A DNA stretch of 19,312 bases, taken from assembly GCA_964639225.1 (NCBI GenBank), contig CAZXCK010000078.1:1-19312 (forward strand), written 5' to 3'. Origin of the DNA: CAZXCK01 sp964639225 (GTDB taxonomy: Bacteria; Chloroflexota; Anaerolineae; Aggregatilineales; Phototrophicaceae). Below the pieces are notes generated by a model. That model saw only the letters and a list, made by a program, of their open reading frames with translations, made no database searches and had not been told where the DNA came from. Positions 6,449 to 14,569 of the stretch are shown here, piece by piece; within the stretch, counting starts at the first letter, position 1, and each line of letters starts with the position of its first letter. Position numbers and translations under genes: made by a program.

Positions 6449-8315
6449 CTCACAGCAGGAATTGCTTGAAACCTACCAGCGGGTCCGCCCGCTGCTGAAC
6501 CTGCGCCTGAACGGGCAGGATGTCGCATCCTCAGATCGCACCATCATGGTTTGCGGCGGCACCGGCTGCCATGCATCGGAAAGCCAGCAGTTGGTCGCCA
6601 ACTTCCAGGCACTCATCGAAGAGAACGGTCTCAGCGATTCGGTCCAGGCCTCGGTTACGGGCTGTTTTGGTTTCTGCGAACAAGGCCCCATCGTCAAGAT
6701 TTTCCCTGATGATGTTTTCTACGTGCAGGTCAAACCCGAAGACGCCCACGAAATCTTCGAGGAACACATTCTGGACAACCGGCGCGTCGAGCGTCTGCTG
6801 TACGTCGACCCGGTTCTGAAGGAACGTGTTGCCGAACAGCACAATATCCCCTTCTACCAGCCGCAGCAGCGCATCGCTCTGCGCCACGCCGGGCTGATTA
6901 ACCCCGAAGACATCCGGGAATACATTGCTGTTGAAGGCTATCAGGCGCTGGGCAAGGTGCTGACCGAGATGACGCCCCAGCAGGTCATCGAGGAAATGAA
7001 GCGCTCCGGCCTGCGCGGACGTGGTGGCGCGGGCTTCTCGATTGGCAGGAAATGGGAATTTGGCCGGAGTTACGACGCTCCGGAGAAATTTGTCATCTGC
7101 AACGCCGACGAAGGCGACCCCGGTGCGTTTATGGATCGTTCCATCATGGAAGGTGACGCGCACACCGTCATCGAAGGCATGGCGATCGCCGGTTATGCGA
7201 TTGGCTCCAGCCAGGGATACGTCTATATCCGCGCGGAGTACCCGCTGGCGGTACAGCGGCTGCGCCTCGCTCTGGGACAGGCTCGTGATCTCGGAATGCT
7301 GGGTAAAGACATCCTCGGTACCGGCTTTGACTTCGATATTGACATTCGCCTGGGAGCGGGTGCATTCGTCTGCGGTGAGGAAACCGCGCTCATTCACTCG
7401 ATGGAAGGCGAACGCGGCGAGCCGACCACCAAACCGCCCTTCCCTGCAGAAAGCGGATTGTGGGGATGCCCAACCATCGTCAACAACGTCGAAACGCTGG
7501 CAAACGTGCCCGCGATTATCACCCGCGGCGCCGACTGGTACAACTCCATCGGCACCGAGACATCCAAAGGCACCAAGGTGTTTGCGCTGGCCGGTCAGGT
7601 CAATAATATTGGCCTGGTGGAAGTACCCATGGGCACCACGCTGCGCGAGATCATCTACGACATCGGCGGCGGCATCAAAGGCGGGGGGCAGTTCAAGGCC
7701 ATCCAGACCGGCGGACCGTCCGGCGGTTGTATCCCCAGCAAATTCCTGGACGTCCCCATTGATTACGAATCACTTGCCTCCATCGGCTCGATGATGGGTT
7801 CGGGGGGGATGATCGTCCTGAGCGACGCCACCTGTATGGTGAAGTTCGCCCGCTTCTATCTGGAGTTCTCGGTGGAAGAGTCCTGTGGACGCTGCCTGCC
7901 CTGCCGTGTCGGGACCAAGCGCCTGCACGAAATCCTGGTGAATATCACCGAAGGACGTGGTACAGAGGCCGATCTGGTGGAGCTGAAGGAACTCTCCGAA
8001 ATCATCTCCGATACGGCGCTGTGCGGATTAGGCCAGACCGCGCCCAACCCGGTGTTGAGCACCATGAAGTACTTCTGGGACGAATACGTCGCGCACATTC
8101 ACGATCACCGCTGCCCGGCTGGTGCCTGCGAGAAAATGCTGAACTACGAGATTGATCCGGAGAAGTGCATCGGCTGTACTGCCTGTGCCCGTGTCTGCCC
8201 GGTGGATGCTATTTCTGGCCAGGTCAAACAGCTTCATACCATCGACCAGGTTCGCTGCATCAAATGTGGGGCCTGCAAGGCCAAGTGCAAGTTCAAAGCC
8301 GTTAACATTAACTGA
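6435..8315 (+). CDS. hydB: NADH-linked [FeFe] hydrogenase subunit HydB (NuoF-like, FMN, Fe-S)
   Basis: A 626-residue flavoprotein subunit that binds NAD(H) and FMN and links them to HydA. Domains in order: an N-terminal thioredoxin-like [2Fe-2S] domain with C40, C45, C77 and C81; the FMN/NADH Rossmann-like core with GLRGRGGAGF (192-201) and CNADEGDPGAFMDR (222-235); an SLBB-like segment (about 380-440); the NuoF [4Fe-4S] site C484-x2-C487-x2-C490 plus C530; and a C-terminal ferredoxin domain with C578/C581/C584/C588 and C608/C611/C614/C618 for two [4Fe-4S] clusters. This is the full layout of HydB in trimeric electron-bifurcating hydrogenases and is longer than ordinary NuoF. ATG 6435 follows AGGAG (6421-6425). 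The stop codon overlaps the hydA ribosome binding site. Confidence 0.96.
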   Translation: MTRINSQQELLETYQRVRPLLNLRLNGQDVASSDRTIMVCGGTGCHASESQQLVANFQALIEENGLSDSVQASVTGCFGFCEQGPIVKIFPDDVFYVQVKPEDAHEIFEEHILDNRRVERLLYVDPVLKERVAEQHNIPFYQPQQRIALRHAGLINPEDIREYIAVEGYQALGKVLTEMTPQQVIEEMKRSGLRGRGGAGFSIGRKWEFGRSYDAPEKFVICNADEGDPGAFMDRSIMEGDAHTVIEGMAIAGYAIGSSQGYVYIRAEYPLAVQRLRLALGQARDLGMLGKDILGTGFDFDIDIRLGAGAFVCGEETALIHSMEGERGEPTTKPPFPAESGLWGCPTIVNNVETLANVPAIITRGADWYNSIGTETSKGTKVFALAGQVNNIGLVEVPMGTTLREIIYDIGGGIKGGGQFKAIQTGGPSGGCIPSKFLDVPIDYESLASIGSMMGSGGMIVLSDATCMVKFARFYLEFSVEESCGRCLPCRVGTKRLHEILVNITEGRGTEADLVELKELSEIISDTALCGLGQTAPNPVLSTMKYFWDEYVAHIHDHRCPAGACEKMLNYEIDPEKCIGCTACARVCPVDAISGQVKQLHTIDQVRCIKCGACKAKCKFKAVNIN

Positions 8316-8326
8316 GGTAACCAGAC

Positions 8327-10048
8327 ATGATCAATGTTATCATCGACAATCAGCCGGTGAGCGTGGCTGAAGGCACCACCATCCTGGATGCGGCACGACA
8401 GACGCGTATCAATATTCCGACACTGTGCCATCTCGACCTGAGCGAGTTCAAGATGCACAACCAGGTGGCATCGTGCCGCATGTGTGTCGTCGAAGTGGAA
8501 GGCCGCCGTAATCTGGCGCCATCCTGCGCCACGCCTGTCAGCGAAGGCATGAAGATCACCACCAATTCCCAGCGGGTGCTGTCGGCTCGGCGCAAGCTGC
8601 TGCAACTGATGCTCTCCAACCATCCAGCGGACTGTCTGATTTGTGCCAAGTCCACCGACTGCGAACTGCAGAAGCAGGCCTGGGAATTTGGCATCAACTT
8701 CCAGGCATACAAGCAGGGCGCCCGTTGTGACTTCGCAATTGACAAGACCAGCGGCGCGCTCAAACGCGACCCGAACAAGTGCATCATGTGCCGCCGCTGC
8801 GAAACCATGTGTAACGAGGTGCAGACCGTCGGCGCGCTGACCGCCTTTGGGCGTGGCTTTGAAGCAATCGTTGGTCCGGCGGAGATGCAGCCGCTGGTGA
8901 ACTCAAACTGTGTCTACTGCGGCCAGTGCGTGAGTGTGTGCCCGACTGCGGCCCTGACCGGCGTGGGCTACATCCAGGAAACCTGGAAAGCCCTGTTTGA
9001 TAAGTCAAAAACGGTTGTTGTGCAGGTCGCGCCAGCCGTGCGCGTGGCCATCGGCGAGGAATTTGGCCTGCCGCCGGGAGAACCCGTAACCGGCAAGCTG
9101 GTAGCTGGCCTGCGGCGTCTGGGCTTTGACGCCGTCTTTGATACCACCTTCGGCGCCGACCTGACCATTATGGAAGAAGCGCACGAGATCATCGAGCGCG
9201 TCACCAAAGACGAAAACCTGCCTATTCTGACGTCGTGCTGCCCGGGCTGGGTCAACTTCCTCAAGTTCCATTTCCCCAACCTGAGCTACATGCCATCATC
9301 GTGCAAGTCTCCGCAGCAGATGGTGGGCGCGGTGAGCAAGTCGTATTACGCGGCCAATATGGGCATCGAGCCAGAAAACATGGTGATGGTTGCGGTCATG
9401 CCGTGTATCGCCAAGAAGTACGAAGCAGCACTGCCGGAACATCAGGTCAACGGTCTGCCGGACGTGGATTATGTGATTACCACCCGCGAACTGGCGAAGA
9501 TGCTCAAGGAAGCGGGCATCGACCTGCGCTACATGGCCGACGAAGGCTTTGACGATCCGCTGGGCGAATCGACTGGCGCAGGCATCATCTTTGGTGCATC
9601 CGGCGGCGTGCTGGAAGCCGCGCTGCGAACCGTTCACGAAACGGTCACCGGCCAGGAACTGGAAGATGTCAACTTTACCGCCGTGCGCGGCATGGCCGGG
9701 GCGCGTGAGGCCAGCATTCAACTGGAAGACCGTACCATTCGGGTCGCGGTGGCGGCGGGCCTGGGCAACGCCCGCAAAATTCTGGAGAACATCGAAAAAG
9801 GCACATCGAAATACGACGTCATCGAAATCATGGCCTGCCCCGGCGGCTGCGTAAACGGCGGCGGCCAGCCGTACACCCAGGATCGCCAGGAAGTGATCGA
9901 GCAGCGCATCAAAGGGCTGTACGCGATTGACGGCAGCCAGGCCATTCGCAAATCGCACGAGAACCCGTCGGTACAGCGGTTGTACCAGGAGTTCTTCGGC
10001 GAACCAGGCAGCGAGAAAGCCCACGAGCTGCTGCACGTCGGCCACTAG
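8327..10048 (+). CDS. hydA: [FeFe] hydrogenase catalytic subunit HydA
   Basis: A 573-residue catalytic subunit that reversibly reduces protons to H2 at the H-cluster. The N-terminal [2Fe-2S] domain has C34, C50, C53 and C67. A His-ligated [4Fe-4S] follows (H99, C103, C106, C112), then a two-cluster ferredoxin domain (C152/155/158/162 and C195/198/201/205). The H-cluster motifs are complete: TSCCPGW (302-308), MPCIAKKYE (358-366) and the MACPGGC...GGGQP segment (502-514). Compared with Clostridium pasteurianum CpI, numbering is shifted by +5, so ligands C305, C360, C504 and C508, relay cysteine C304 and the proton-path residues E284, E287, S324 and R291 are all retained. There is no extra C-terminal Cys-rich extension. 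ATG 8327 follows TGAGGT (8313-8318). With hydB and hydC it matches the M3/group A3 trimeric type. Confidence 0.97.
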   Translation: MINVIIDNQPVSVAEGTTILDAARQTRINIPTLCHLDLSEFKMHNQVASCRMCVVEVEGRRNLAPSCATPVSEGMKITTNSQRVLSARRKLLQLMLSNHPADCLICAKSTDCELQKQAWEFGINFQAYKQGARCDFAIDKTSGALKRDPNKCIMCRRCETMCNEVQTVGALTAFGRGFEAIVGPAEMQPLVNSNCVYCGQCVSVCPTAALTGVGYIQETWKALFDKSKTVVVQVAPAVRVAIGEEFGLPPGEPVTGKLVAGLRRLGFDAVFDTTFGADLTIMEEAHEIIERVTKDENLPILTSCCPGWVNFLKFHFPNLSYMPSSCKSPQQMVGAVSKSYYAANMGIEPENMVMVAVMPCIAKKYEAALPEHQVNGLPDVDYVITTRELAKMLKEAGIDLRYMADEGFDDPLGESTGAGIIFGASGGVLEAALRTVHETVTGQELEDVNFTAVRGMAGAREASIQLEDRTIRVAVAAGLGNARKILENIEKGTSKYDVIEIMACPGGCVNGGGQPYTQDRQEVIEQRIKGLYAIDGSQAIRKSHENPSVQRLYQEFFGEPGSEKAHELLHVGH

Positions 10049-10072
10049 CATTTGACAGCCGGCACATCATCG

Positions 10073-10112
10073 AGCATCGCAGCCAGCAGGTTAATGTGCT
10101 GGCTGCGATGCT
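10073..10112. terminator. 16-bp perfect hairpin after hydA
   Basis: AGCATCGCAGCCAGCA (10073-10088) pairs perfectly with 10097-10112 around an 8-base loop. The outer TGACAG (10053-10058) and CTGTCA (10111-10116) can add an alternative pairing. It sits between the convergent hydA and SH3b-protein genes. No U-tract follows on either strand, so it may act as a 3'-end stabiliser or rho-type stop site rather than a classical intrinsic terminator. Confidence 0.65.
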
Positions 10113-10169
10113 GTCAGTTTCAGGCTTAGCACCCACACCAGTTCGTGGTGCGGGCCGCGCCTCAACCGA

Positions 10170-11930
10170 CTAGCGCCCCGGCGTCGCTGTCGGCAGCATG
10201 GGGGGCGGTAAGGGTGTGGATTCTTCCGTTGGACCAACCGGGGTCACCTGAATAGGCACGATGGTCGGCGTTGGCGAGGAGAGTGGTTCAGGCTGCCGAG
10301 TCGGGCTGGTCGGTACCGGCGTGTCGGCAGACTCGATCGAATCGTCGGTTGGCTGTGCGGGGATTGCCGGCATCAGCAGACTCGCCCCGCTGCCAGGTTC
10401 GGTTTCAGCGACGAAGCCCCCGTTAGTCTGCCACCAGTTAACGCCGTCCTCGCAGATCGGTTCACCAAAGATACTGATGATCTGACCAGCCCCAACACGT
10501 CCGATCACATCGCCGCCCGGCGCCGACCGCAGGTTCACCGCGCCGGTTGCGGGCGATACACTTTGCCCGGCGGCGAACAGGGTTGGGCGGCAGGTTTCCG
10601 GTTGGGTCTGCATCGCCAGCGCATCCGGGATCATGTAGTACAGGAACAGCTTACGCGGGAAGATGCCGTCCGTCGCCCACAACCAGTGCGAATACTGCCC
10701 AACATTTTCGGGGTAGAAGCCGCGATAAGCCTGGCCATTGACCGTCACTTCGACGTCCCACCAGGTATAGAACCGGTCCGGGTCTCTATTGATGCCGGTA
10801 CCCTGCGTGCAGGGCACACACGGCAGGCTGCTGCATGTACTGCTGCATCCGTCGTCTACGGGTGGCGCGACGCTGGTCTCCGAGCAGAACGGCCCAGCCA
10901 CGATTGTCCCTGTGGTGAAGGTCGTGCCATTGTTGAGCAGTTCTGCGGGGGGCAGCGCGACAGCCTCAAAGTTGCCGGGGATGTTCAGCAGCGGCGTGCT
11001 GTTCAGCACATCGATATACGCCGCCATGCCGTGATCGCTCAACGCGAACTGTGTCTCGTAGAACGTCCACGTCGTCCAGTTTAGCGGACTCAGCAGGAAA
11101 TCCGGCATTCGCTCATAGCCGTAACCGTTCAGGATGACATCCATCCCCACCGCGAGGTAAGACGGTGCAGCATACTCGCAGGCATTGGATACCGGCAGAT
11201 CCGTATCGACCTGATCGGCACCAGGCATGGTCGTGACAGGCGGCTCGATGTAGGGCATCAGGTAACGGAAAACCAGGCCATCTACCAGCACGGGGAATTG
11301 TGGGAAGGTCAGCGATTGCCCTGGAGTCTGCGGGTCGGGCGCATCGGCAGGCCACGAGTTCGTAACATCCAGCGGTTCATGAACGCTGATCGTGTCGATG
11401 ACCCACTCGCCGGTTTCCAGTTCCCACAGGCGGGCGGTGAACAGGCTGGTCGATACACAGATACTCGCGTTACCGATGATGACAACATCGCCATCACTGA
11501 AGGGACCAACCGGTGTCAGGTTGTCGGCGGCGGCAAAACGATTGCGGCTGTCGAACAACTGCGTGGCTTCGATGGCATACAGCGCGTAGAGTACCAGGTC
11601 TTCGTCCTGATTGTTGTACACAATATCGTCGAAACTGATGATCGTGTTTCGAACGGCCTGCATACCGGGAGTCATGTACGATCCTGCGGCCAGGTCACAG
11701 GCTCCAGGTGGCGCGGCGATGTCGCCGGGAAGCGAACCACCACCCAGACTGCCGGGGTCAATGGTGAAGCCGCCGACAACTGGTGGCACGGGGGGCACGA
11801 AATCCGGCGCGAGGAGTCCCGGCTGAACCGGATCAATCGGGGCGGGTGGTGTCTCCGGTTCACCCTGCGCGAACAGGCTACTCGCGGACAGCATCAACAT
11901 AACGAAGATCAGTATGATTCGGTTGTTCAT
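10170..11930 (-). CDS. Secreted protein with SH3b-like module, Cys-bracketed repeats and Pro/Thr-rich tail
   Basis: A 586-residue exported protein of unknown function. It has a signal peptide (1-21, SLFA/QG) and a Pro-rich linker (24-54). Two related modules begin ACDLAAGSYMTPGM (77) and ACEYAAPSYLAVGM (250), which looks like an internal duplication. A Cys cluster C362-x3-C366-x4-C371-x2-C374 follows. A bacterial SH3-type domain (447-510) contains VNLRSAPGGDVIG and GEPICEDGVNWW, bracketed by C447 and C493. The end (about 522-586) is a Pro/Thr/Ser-rich tail ending TATPGR, with no sorting signal. The start is ATG 11930 (GAAGAAGG just upstream), because the longer frame would need a TTG at 11969 within the gap to the upstream gene. 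It lies 39 bases after the related gene at 11970, so they form one operon. A cell-wall or surface role is only an inference from the SH3b domain. Confidence 0.8.
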   Translation of the reverse strand: MNNRIILIFVMLMLSASSLFAQGEPETPPAPIDPVQPGLLAPDFVPPVPPVVGGFTIDPGSLGGGSLPGDIAAPPGACDLAAGSYMTPGMQAVRNTIISFDDIVYNNQDEDLVLYALYAIEATQLFDSRNRFAAADNLTPVGPFSDGDVVIIGNASICVSTSLFTARLWELETGEWVIDTISVHEPLDVTNSWPADAPDPQTPGQSLTFPQFPVLVDGLVFRYLMPYIEPPVTTMPGADQVDTDLPVSNACEYAAPSYLAVGMDVILNGYGYERMPDFLLSPLNWTTWTFYETQFALSDHGMAAYIDVLNSTPLLNIPGNFEAVALPPAELLNNGTTFTTGTIVAGPFCSETSVAPPVDDGCSSTCSSLPCVPCTQGTGINRDPDRFYTWWDVEVTVNGQAYRGFYPENVGQYSHWLWATDGIFPRKLFLYYMIPDALAMQTQPETCRPTLFAAGQSVSPATGAVNLRSAPGGDVIGRVGAGQIISIFGEPICEDGVNWWQTNGGFVAETEPGSGASLLMPAIPAQPTDDSIESADTPVPTSPTRQPEPLSSPTPTIVPIQVTPVGPTEESTPLPPPMLPTATPGR

Positions 11931-11969
11931 TGTTCCTTCTTCTCGATCTGGAGTCGTTGTTCCTGACAA

Positions 11970-13847
11970 TTACGAAGCTGGTTGCAGATAACGATTATTT
12001 CCAATGCCATCGGCTACCCAACCGGTAACCTCTGCGCCATTAAGCGTCGTAGAGACGTACCACATGCGGAATCCCCCGTTACACGCTGGCCCCGTAACCA
12101 CGCGAAGCGTGTGCCCATTGGGAACCTGGTAGGTCGGGATCGCATCATCGAGGTTGGTGCGCATCGCCAGGGTGCTGCCAACATCGAGCGTGGTTGTGGC
12201 AAACCCGCCGACAGTCAGTTCCGCTCCGAACGGCGCGGTCGAGCAGTCGCCATCGCCGGGGCCGGTAGCACGTGGCGGGTTCATCGCTGTAGGCTGTACC
12301 TGCACGACCGGCGACGCGGGTGTGGGCCGCAGTGCATCGAAATCGACTTCGGCCTGGGTGAGCGGTTCCAGCCAGTAATCGCCGCCGGTGCCTTCAGCCG
12401 ACCAACCGCCAACGGTGACGTTTTCTGATTGAAACTGTAGATTCCACCAGTAGTAACCATCCGCGCAGACAGGACCGTCGATGACATTGGCAACTGTGCC
12501 TTCCGCGATTTCCATGATGTAGTCACCCGCTGGTACGGTACGAACATTTAGCGGACTACCGATAGGCGTCACACGGGCTGCGCTGCCAGCAGTCAGTCGT
12601 GGCAGGGGCGCGTTGCTGCAATTGTCCTGCGGTGGTGTGATGTTTTCCGGATTATCGATGACAACAGGCGCATCCGGGGTATCGGGCGATGTCGCCAGTG
12701 ACGCCAGCATGAACTGCGCTCCCATCGGCGTGATGTAGACCACCTCAAATGCGGGCGTGCCGGTCGTGTGAATCACATTGCCGACAGTCGGCGTGAAGGC
12801 TTCAAATGCCAGCGTATTAGCGAATTTCACCTCACCGGCGTTGTAATCCACCAGTACGAAGCCATCCACTGTACCCAGCAGTTCGTCATAGTCCGGTGCG
12901 AAGGGGGTGAAGTCATCCAGGCCAACCGCACCCAGATACCACATCGGCACCTGCGCCCCCTGCGTTAAGCGGAAGGCGACGAACTGCCCGTTGGCGACCC
13001 AGCGCGGCTGGTTGGCGAATCCGCCAGCCTGCTGGTAAACCACCTCGCCAGCCTGCCCGGTCATCAAGGTGTTGACACTGGTCTGCGCATTGTCGGCCAG
13101 GCTGTACAGTACACGCCCCTGCGTTGGCAGCACATCGAAATCCCACAGCAGCGGGTGCAGCTCACTGGCGGCTACATTGTCCGATTCGAGTGTCCACACC
13201 AGAGCGGGCTGCGACGTTGGTTCCGGATTGCCGCCCAGTTGAATGAAGCGTACATGCACACGTGACTGGGCTAACCCCTCATCTAACTGGAAGAAAGCCA
13301 CACTGGGGGCACGATTTGCCGGGAGATAATCCGCCGGGATACCGGGATGGTTGTTGTCAAATTGCGCGACCACGTTTCCCGTCGCCGTCTCAAAAGCGAT
13401 CACGCGCCAGCCGTCTCCCCCGGCCAGACCGAGGGCGGCCAGTTCGCTATTCAGGCTGAAGGGATTCCGGGCGGCACGGATAACAAATTCACCCGGTTGA
13501 GTCTCGTGCGTTTGTATCCACTGGCCACTCTGGAAGTCATAGAAGCCGATGCCCTGGCGTTCGTTTTCCAATAGTGCGTACTGGATCATATAGCGGCCAT
13601 CCGGCGAGATGTGTAGGCGCAGATCAAGCCCCGGCACGCCGCCGACTTCACCCGGCAGTTTCGGGCGCGGCATACTGGCAAGTTCGGTAGCATTGTTGAC
13701 CCAGTGCAGCGTATCGGTATCCCGATTCCAGATCACCGCGTACCAGTCTGTTTCAGGAAGCGGTGTGTCCGCATGAACTGGCTGCACCGAATGCCCCGCC
13801 AGCAGCAGGAAAAAGGCGATTATAGTAAGTATTAGCTGTTTCTGCAT
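11970..13847 (-). CDS. Secreted protein with propeller-like N-terminal region and two SH3b-type domains
   Basis: A 625-residue exported protein of unknown function. Residues 1-26 form a signal peptide (VHA/DT). The region 30-400 contains repeated WD40/TolB-like strands such as LHISPDGRYMIQYALL (78-93), PRWVANGQFVAFRLT (281-295) and LLWDFDVLPTQGRVLYSL (233-250), suggesting a beta-propeller. Two SH3b-type modules follow at 410-496 and 535-623. Each starts with a cysteine and has a second in a GPxC motif (C410/C461 and C535/C589), so disulfides are likely. They are joined by a Pro-rich linker (about 506-530). The start is ATG 13847, with GGGAG five bases upstream. A longer frame to 13886 would run into the operator region. 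It is first in a two-gene operon with the other SH3b protein and divergent from a TetR regulator. No catalytic motif is visible. Confidence 0.82.
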   Translation of the reverse strand: MQKQLILTIIAFFLLLAGHSVQPVHADTPLPETDWYAVIWNRDTDTLHWVNNATELASMPRPKLPGEVGGVPGLDLRLHISPDGRYMIQYALLENERQGIGFYDFQSGQWIQTHETQPGEFVIRAARNPFSLNSELAALGLAGGDGWRVIAFETATGNVVAQFDNNHPGIPADYLPANRAPSVAFFQLDEGLAQSRVHVRFIQLGGNPEPTSQPALVWTLESDNVAASELHPLLWDFDVLPTQGRVLYSLADNAQTSVNTLMTGQAGEVVYQQAGGFANQPRWVANGQFVAFRLTQGAQVPMWYLGAVGLDDFTPFAPDYDELLGTVDGFVLVDYNAGEVKFANTLAFEAFTPTVGNVIHTTGTPAFEVVYITPMGAQFMLASLATSPDTPDAPVVIDNPENITPPQDNCSNAPLPRLTAGSAARVTPIGSPLNVRTVPAGDYIMEIAEGTVANVIDGPVCADGYYWWNLQFQSENVTVGGWSAEGTGGDYWLEPLTQAEVDFDALRPTPASPVVQVQPTAMNPPRATGPGDGDCSTAPFGAELTVGGFATTTLDVGSTLAMRTNLDDAIPTYQVPNGHTLRVVTGPACNGGFRMWYVSTTLNGAEVTGWVADGIGNNRYLQPAS

Positions 13848-13890
13848 TGTGACTCCCACATTGGTTGTAAATTTGCATAGCAACACAGAT

Positions 13891-13939
13891 CATGCATATG
13901 CCCTGCATGACAGGCATCAGGGTATGCTATAATATGCAT
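13891..13939. promoter_or_regulatory. Inverted-repeat operator region between SH3b operon and tetR-type gene
   Basis: The 116-bp divergent gap contains nested inverted repeats: ATGCATAT (13893-13900) with ATATGCAT (13932-13939), and GCATATGCCCTG (13894-13905) with CAGGGTATGC (13918-13927), which match apart from two extra bases in one arm. The right arms overlap the -10 element of the regulator gene. This is the usual arrangement for TetR-family autoregulation and control of a divergent operon. The regulator-site pairing is inferred. Confidence 0.55.
13925..13933 (+). promoter_or_regulatory. Extended -10 promoter of the TetR-family gene
   Basis: TGCTATAAT at 13925-13933 is a perfect extended -10 element (TGn plus TATAAT). 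The -35 region (around 13905-13910) is weak, as extended -10 promoters allow. Transcription would start near 13940. This excludes the upstream in-frame ATG codons at 13892, 13907 and 13934 and points to the Met pair at 13964/13967. Confidence 0.75.
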
Positions 13940-13963
13940 CAGCGTCAAATTGTCAGAGTTGAT

Positions 13964-14569
13964 ATGATGTCAGCAAATATCAGAACGCTAAACCGTGCTC
14001 AGCGCCGCAAAGAGAACACCCGTACGCAACTACTTGCAGCGACTGAAGCTTTGCTATACACAGAAGGATACGCAGCTCTTACTGTGCAGAAAATCACCGA
14101 AAACGCCGACCTGGGCTACGGTACGTTTTATCTGCACTTTACCAATCTGGATGAGGCGGTCTGGGAAGTCTCGAAAGAGAAGTTGCAGAATTTCACTGAT
14201 GGGCTGATCGAACAACTCGCAACGGAGCCACCGCGCCGTCGTATATATCTTGGCTGGATTCACATTCTTCAGAATACCAGGCAAACTGGTGAACTGTTTG
14301 TACAAATGTATGGGCGCAGGGGCAGCACCCAACTGACACAGGCTTACCAGGATTGGATCGCACATACCTTTGAGACTGGCATGCAGGCCGGGCATTTTCA
14401 ACCTCACAGGATGCCATCGATACATTTTCAGGCACAGTATATGGCTGGCGCTATGATGCGTCTGCTGTGTTGGTGGGCCGAGAATAACTTCCACCACCCG
14501 CCCGAAGACATGGCGCGTATGCTGTATGAGATGACCTTTCAGGAGGAACCCGGACAGCATATACCATAA
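13964..14569 (+). CDS. TetR/AcrR-family transcriptional regulator
   Basis: A 201-residue cytoplasmic DNA-binding protein. The N-terminal helix-turn-helix domain is at about residues 18-62: TRTQLLAATEALLYTEGYAA, then TVQKITENADLGYGTFYLHF, matching the TetR signature with the GTFYxHF recognition helix. The C-terminal ligand-binding/dimerisation domain is variable and gives no hint of the inducer. It contains W/F-rich segments around 165-180. The start is taken at ATG 13964. The adjacent ATG 13967 has better spacing from a weak AGAG site (13955-13958), and longer frames begin upstream of the predicted transcription start. The gene is divergent from the two SH3b-protein genes and probably regulates itself and them through the shared inverted repeats. 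Confidence 0.92.
   Translation: MMSANIRTLNRAQRRKENTRTQLLAATEALLYTEGYAALTVQKITENADLGYGTFYLHFTNLDEAVWEVSKEKLQNFTDGLIEQLATEPPRRRIYLGWIHILQNTRQTGELFVQMYGRRGSTQLTQAYQDWIAHTFETGMQAGHFQPHRMPSIHFQAQYMAGAMMRLLCWWAENNFHHPPEDMARMLYEMTFQEEPGQHIP

Noticed and set aside
6435..8315. Complex I (Nuo) remnant instead of hydrogenase subunits
   Set aside because: The NuoE- and NuoF-like genes are directly followed by an [FeFe] hydrogenase rather than NuoG, and HydB has the extra N- and C-terminal cluster domains of the hydrogenase type.
11298..11966. 222-codon plus-strand reading frame
   Set aside because: It is antisense to the SH3b protein gene, which has a signal peptide and conserved modules. The plus-strand product has no recognisable feature.
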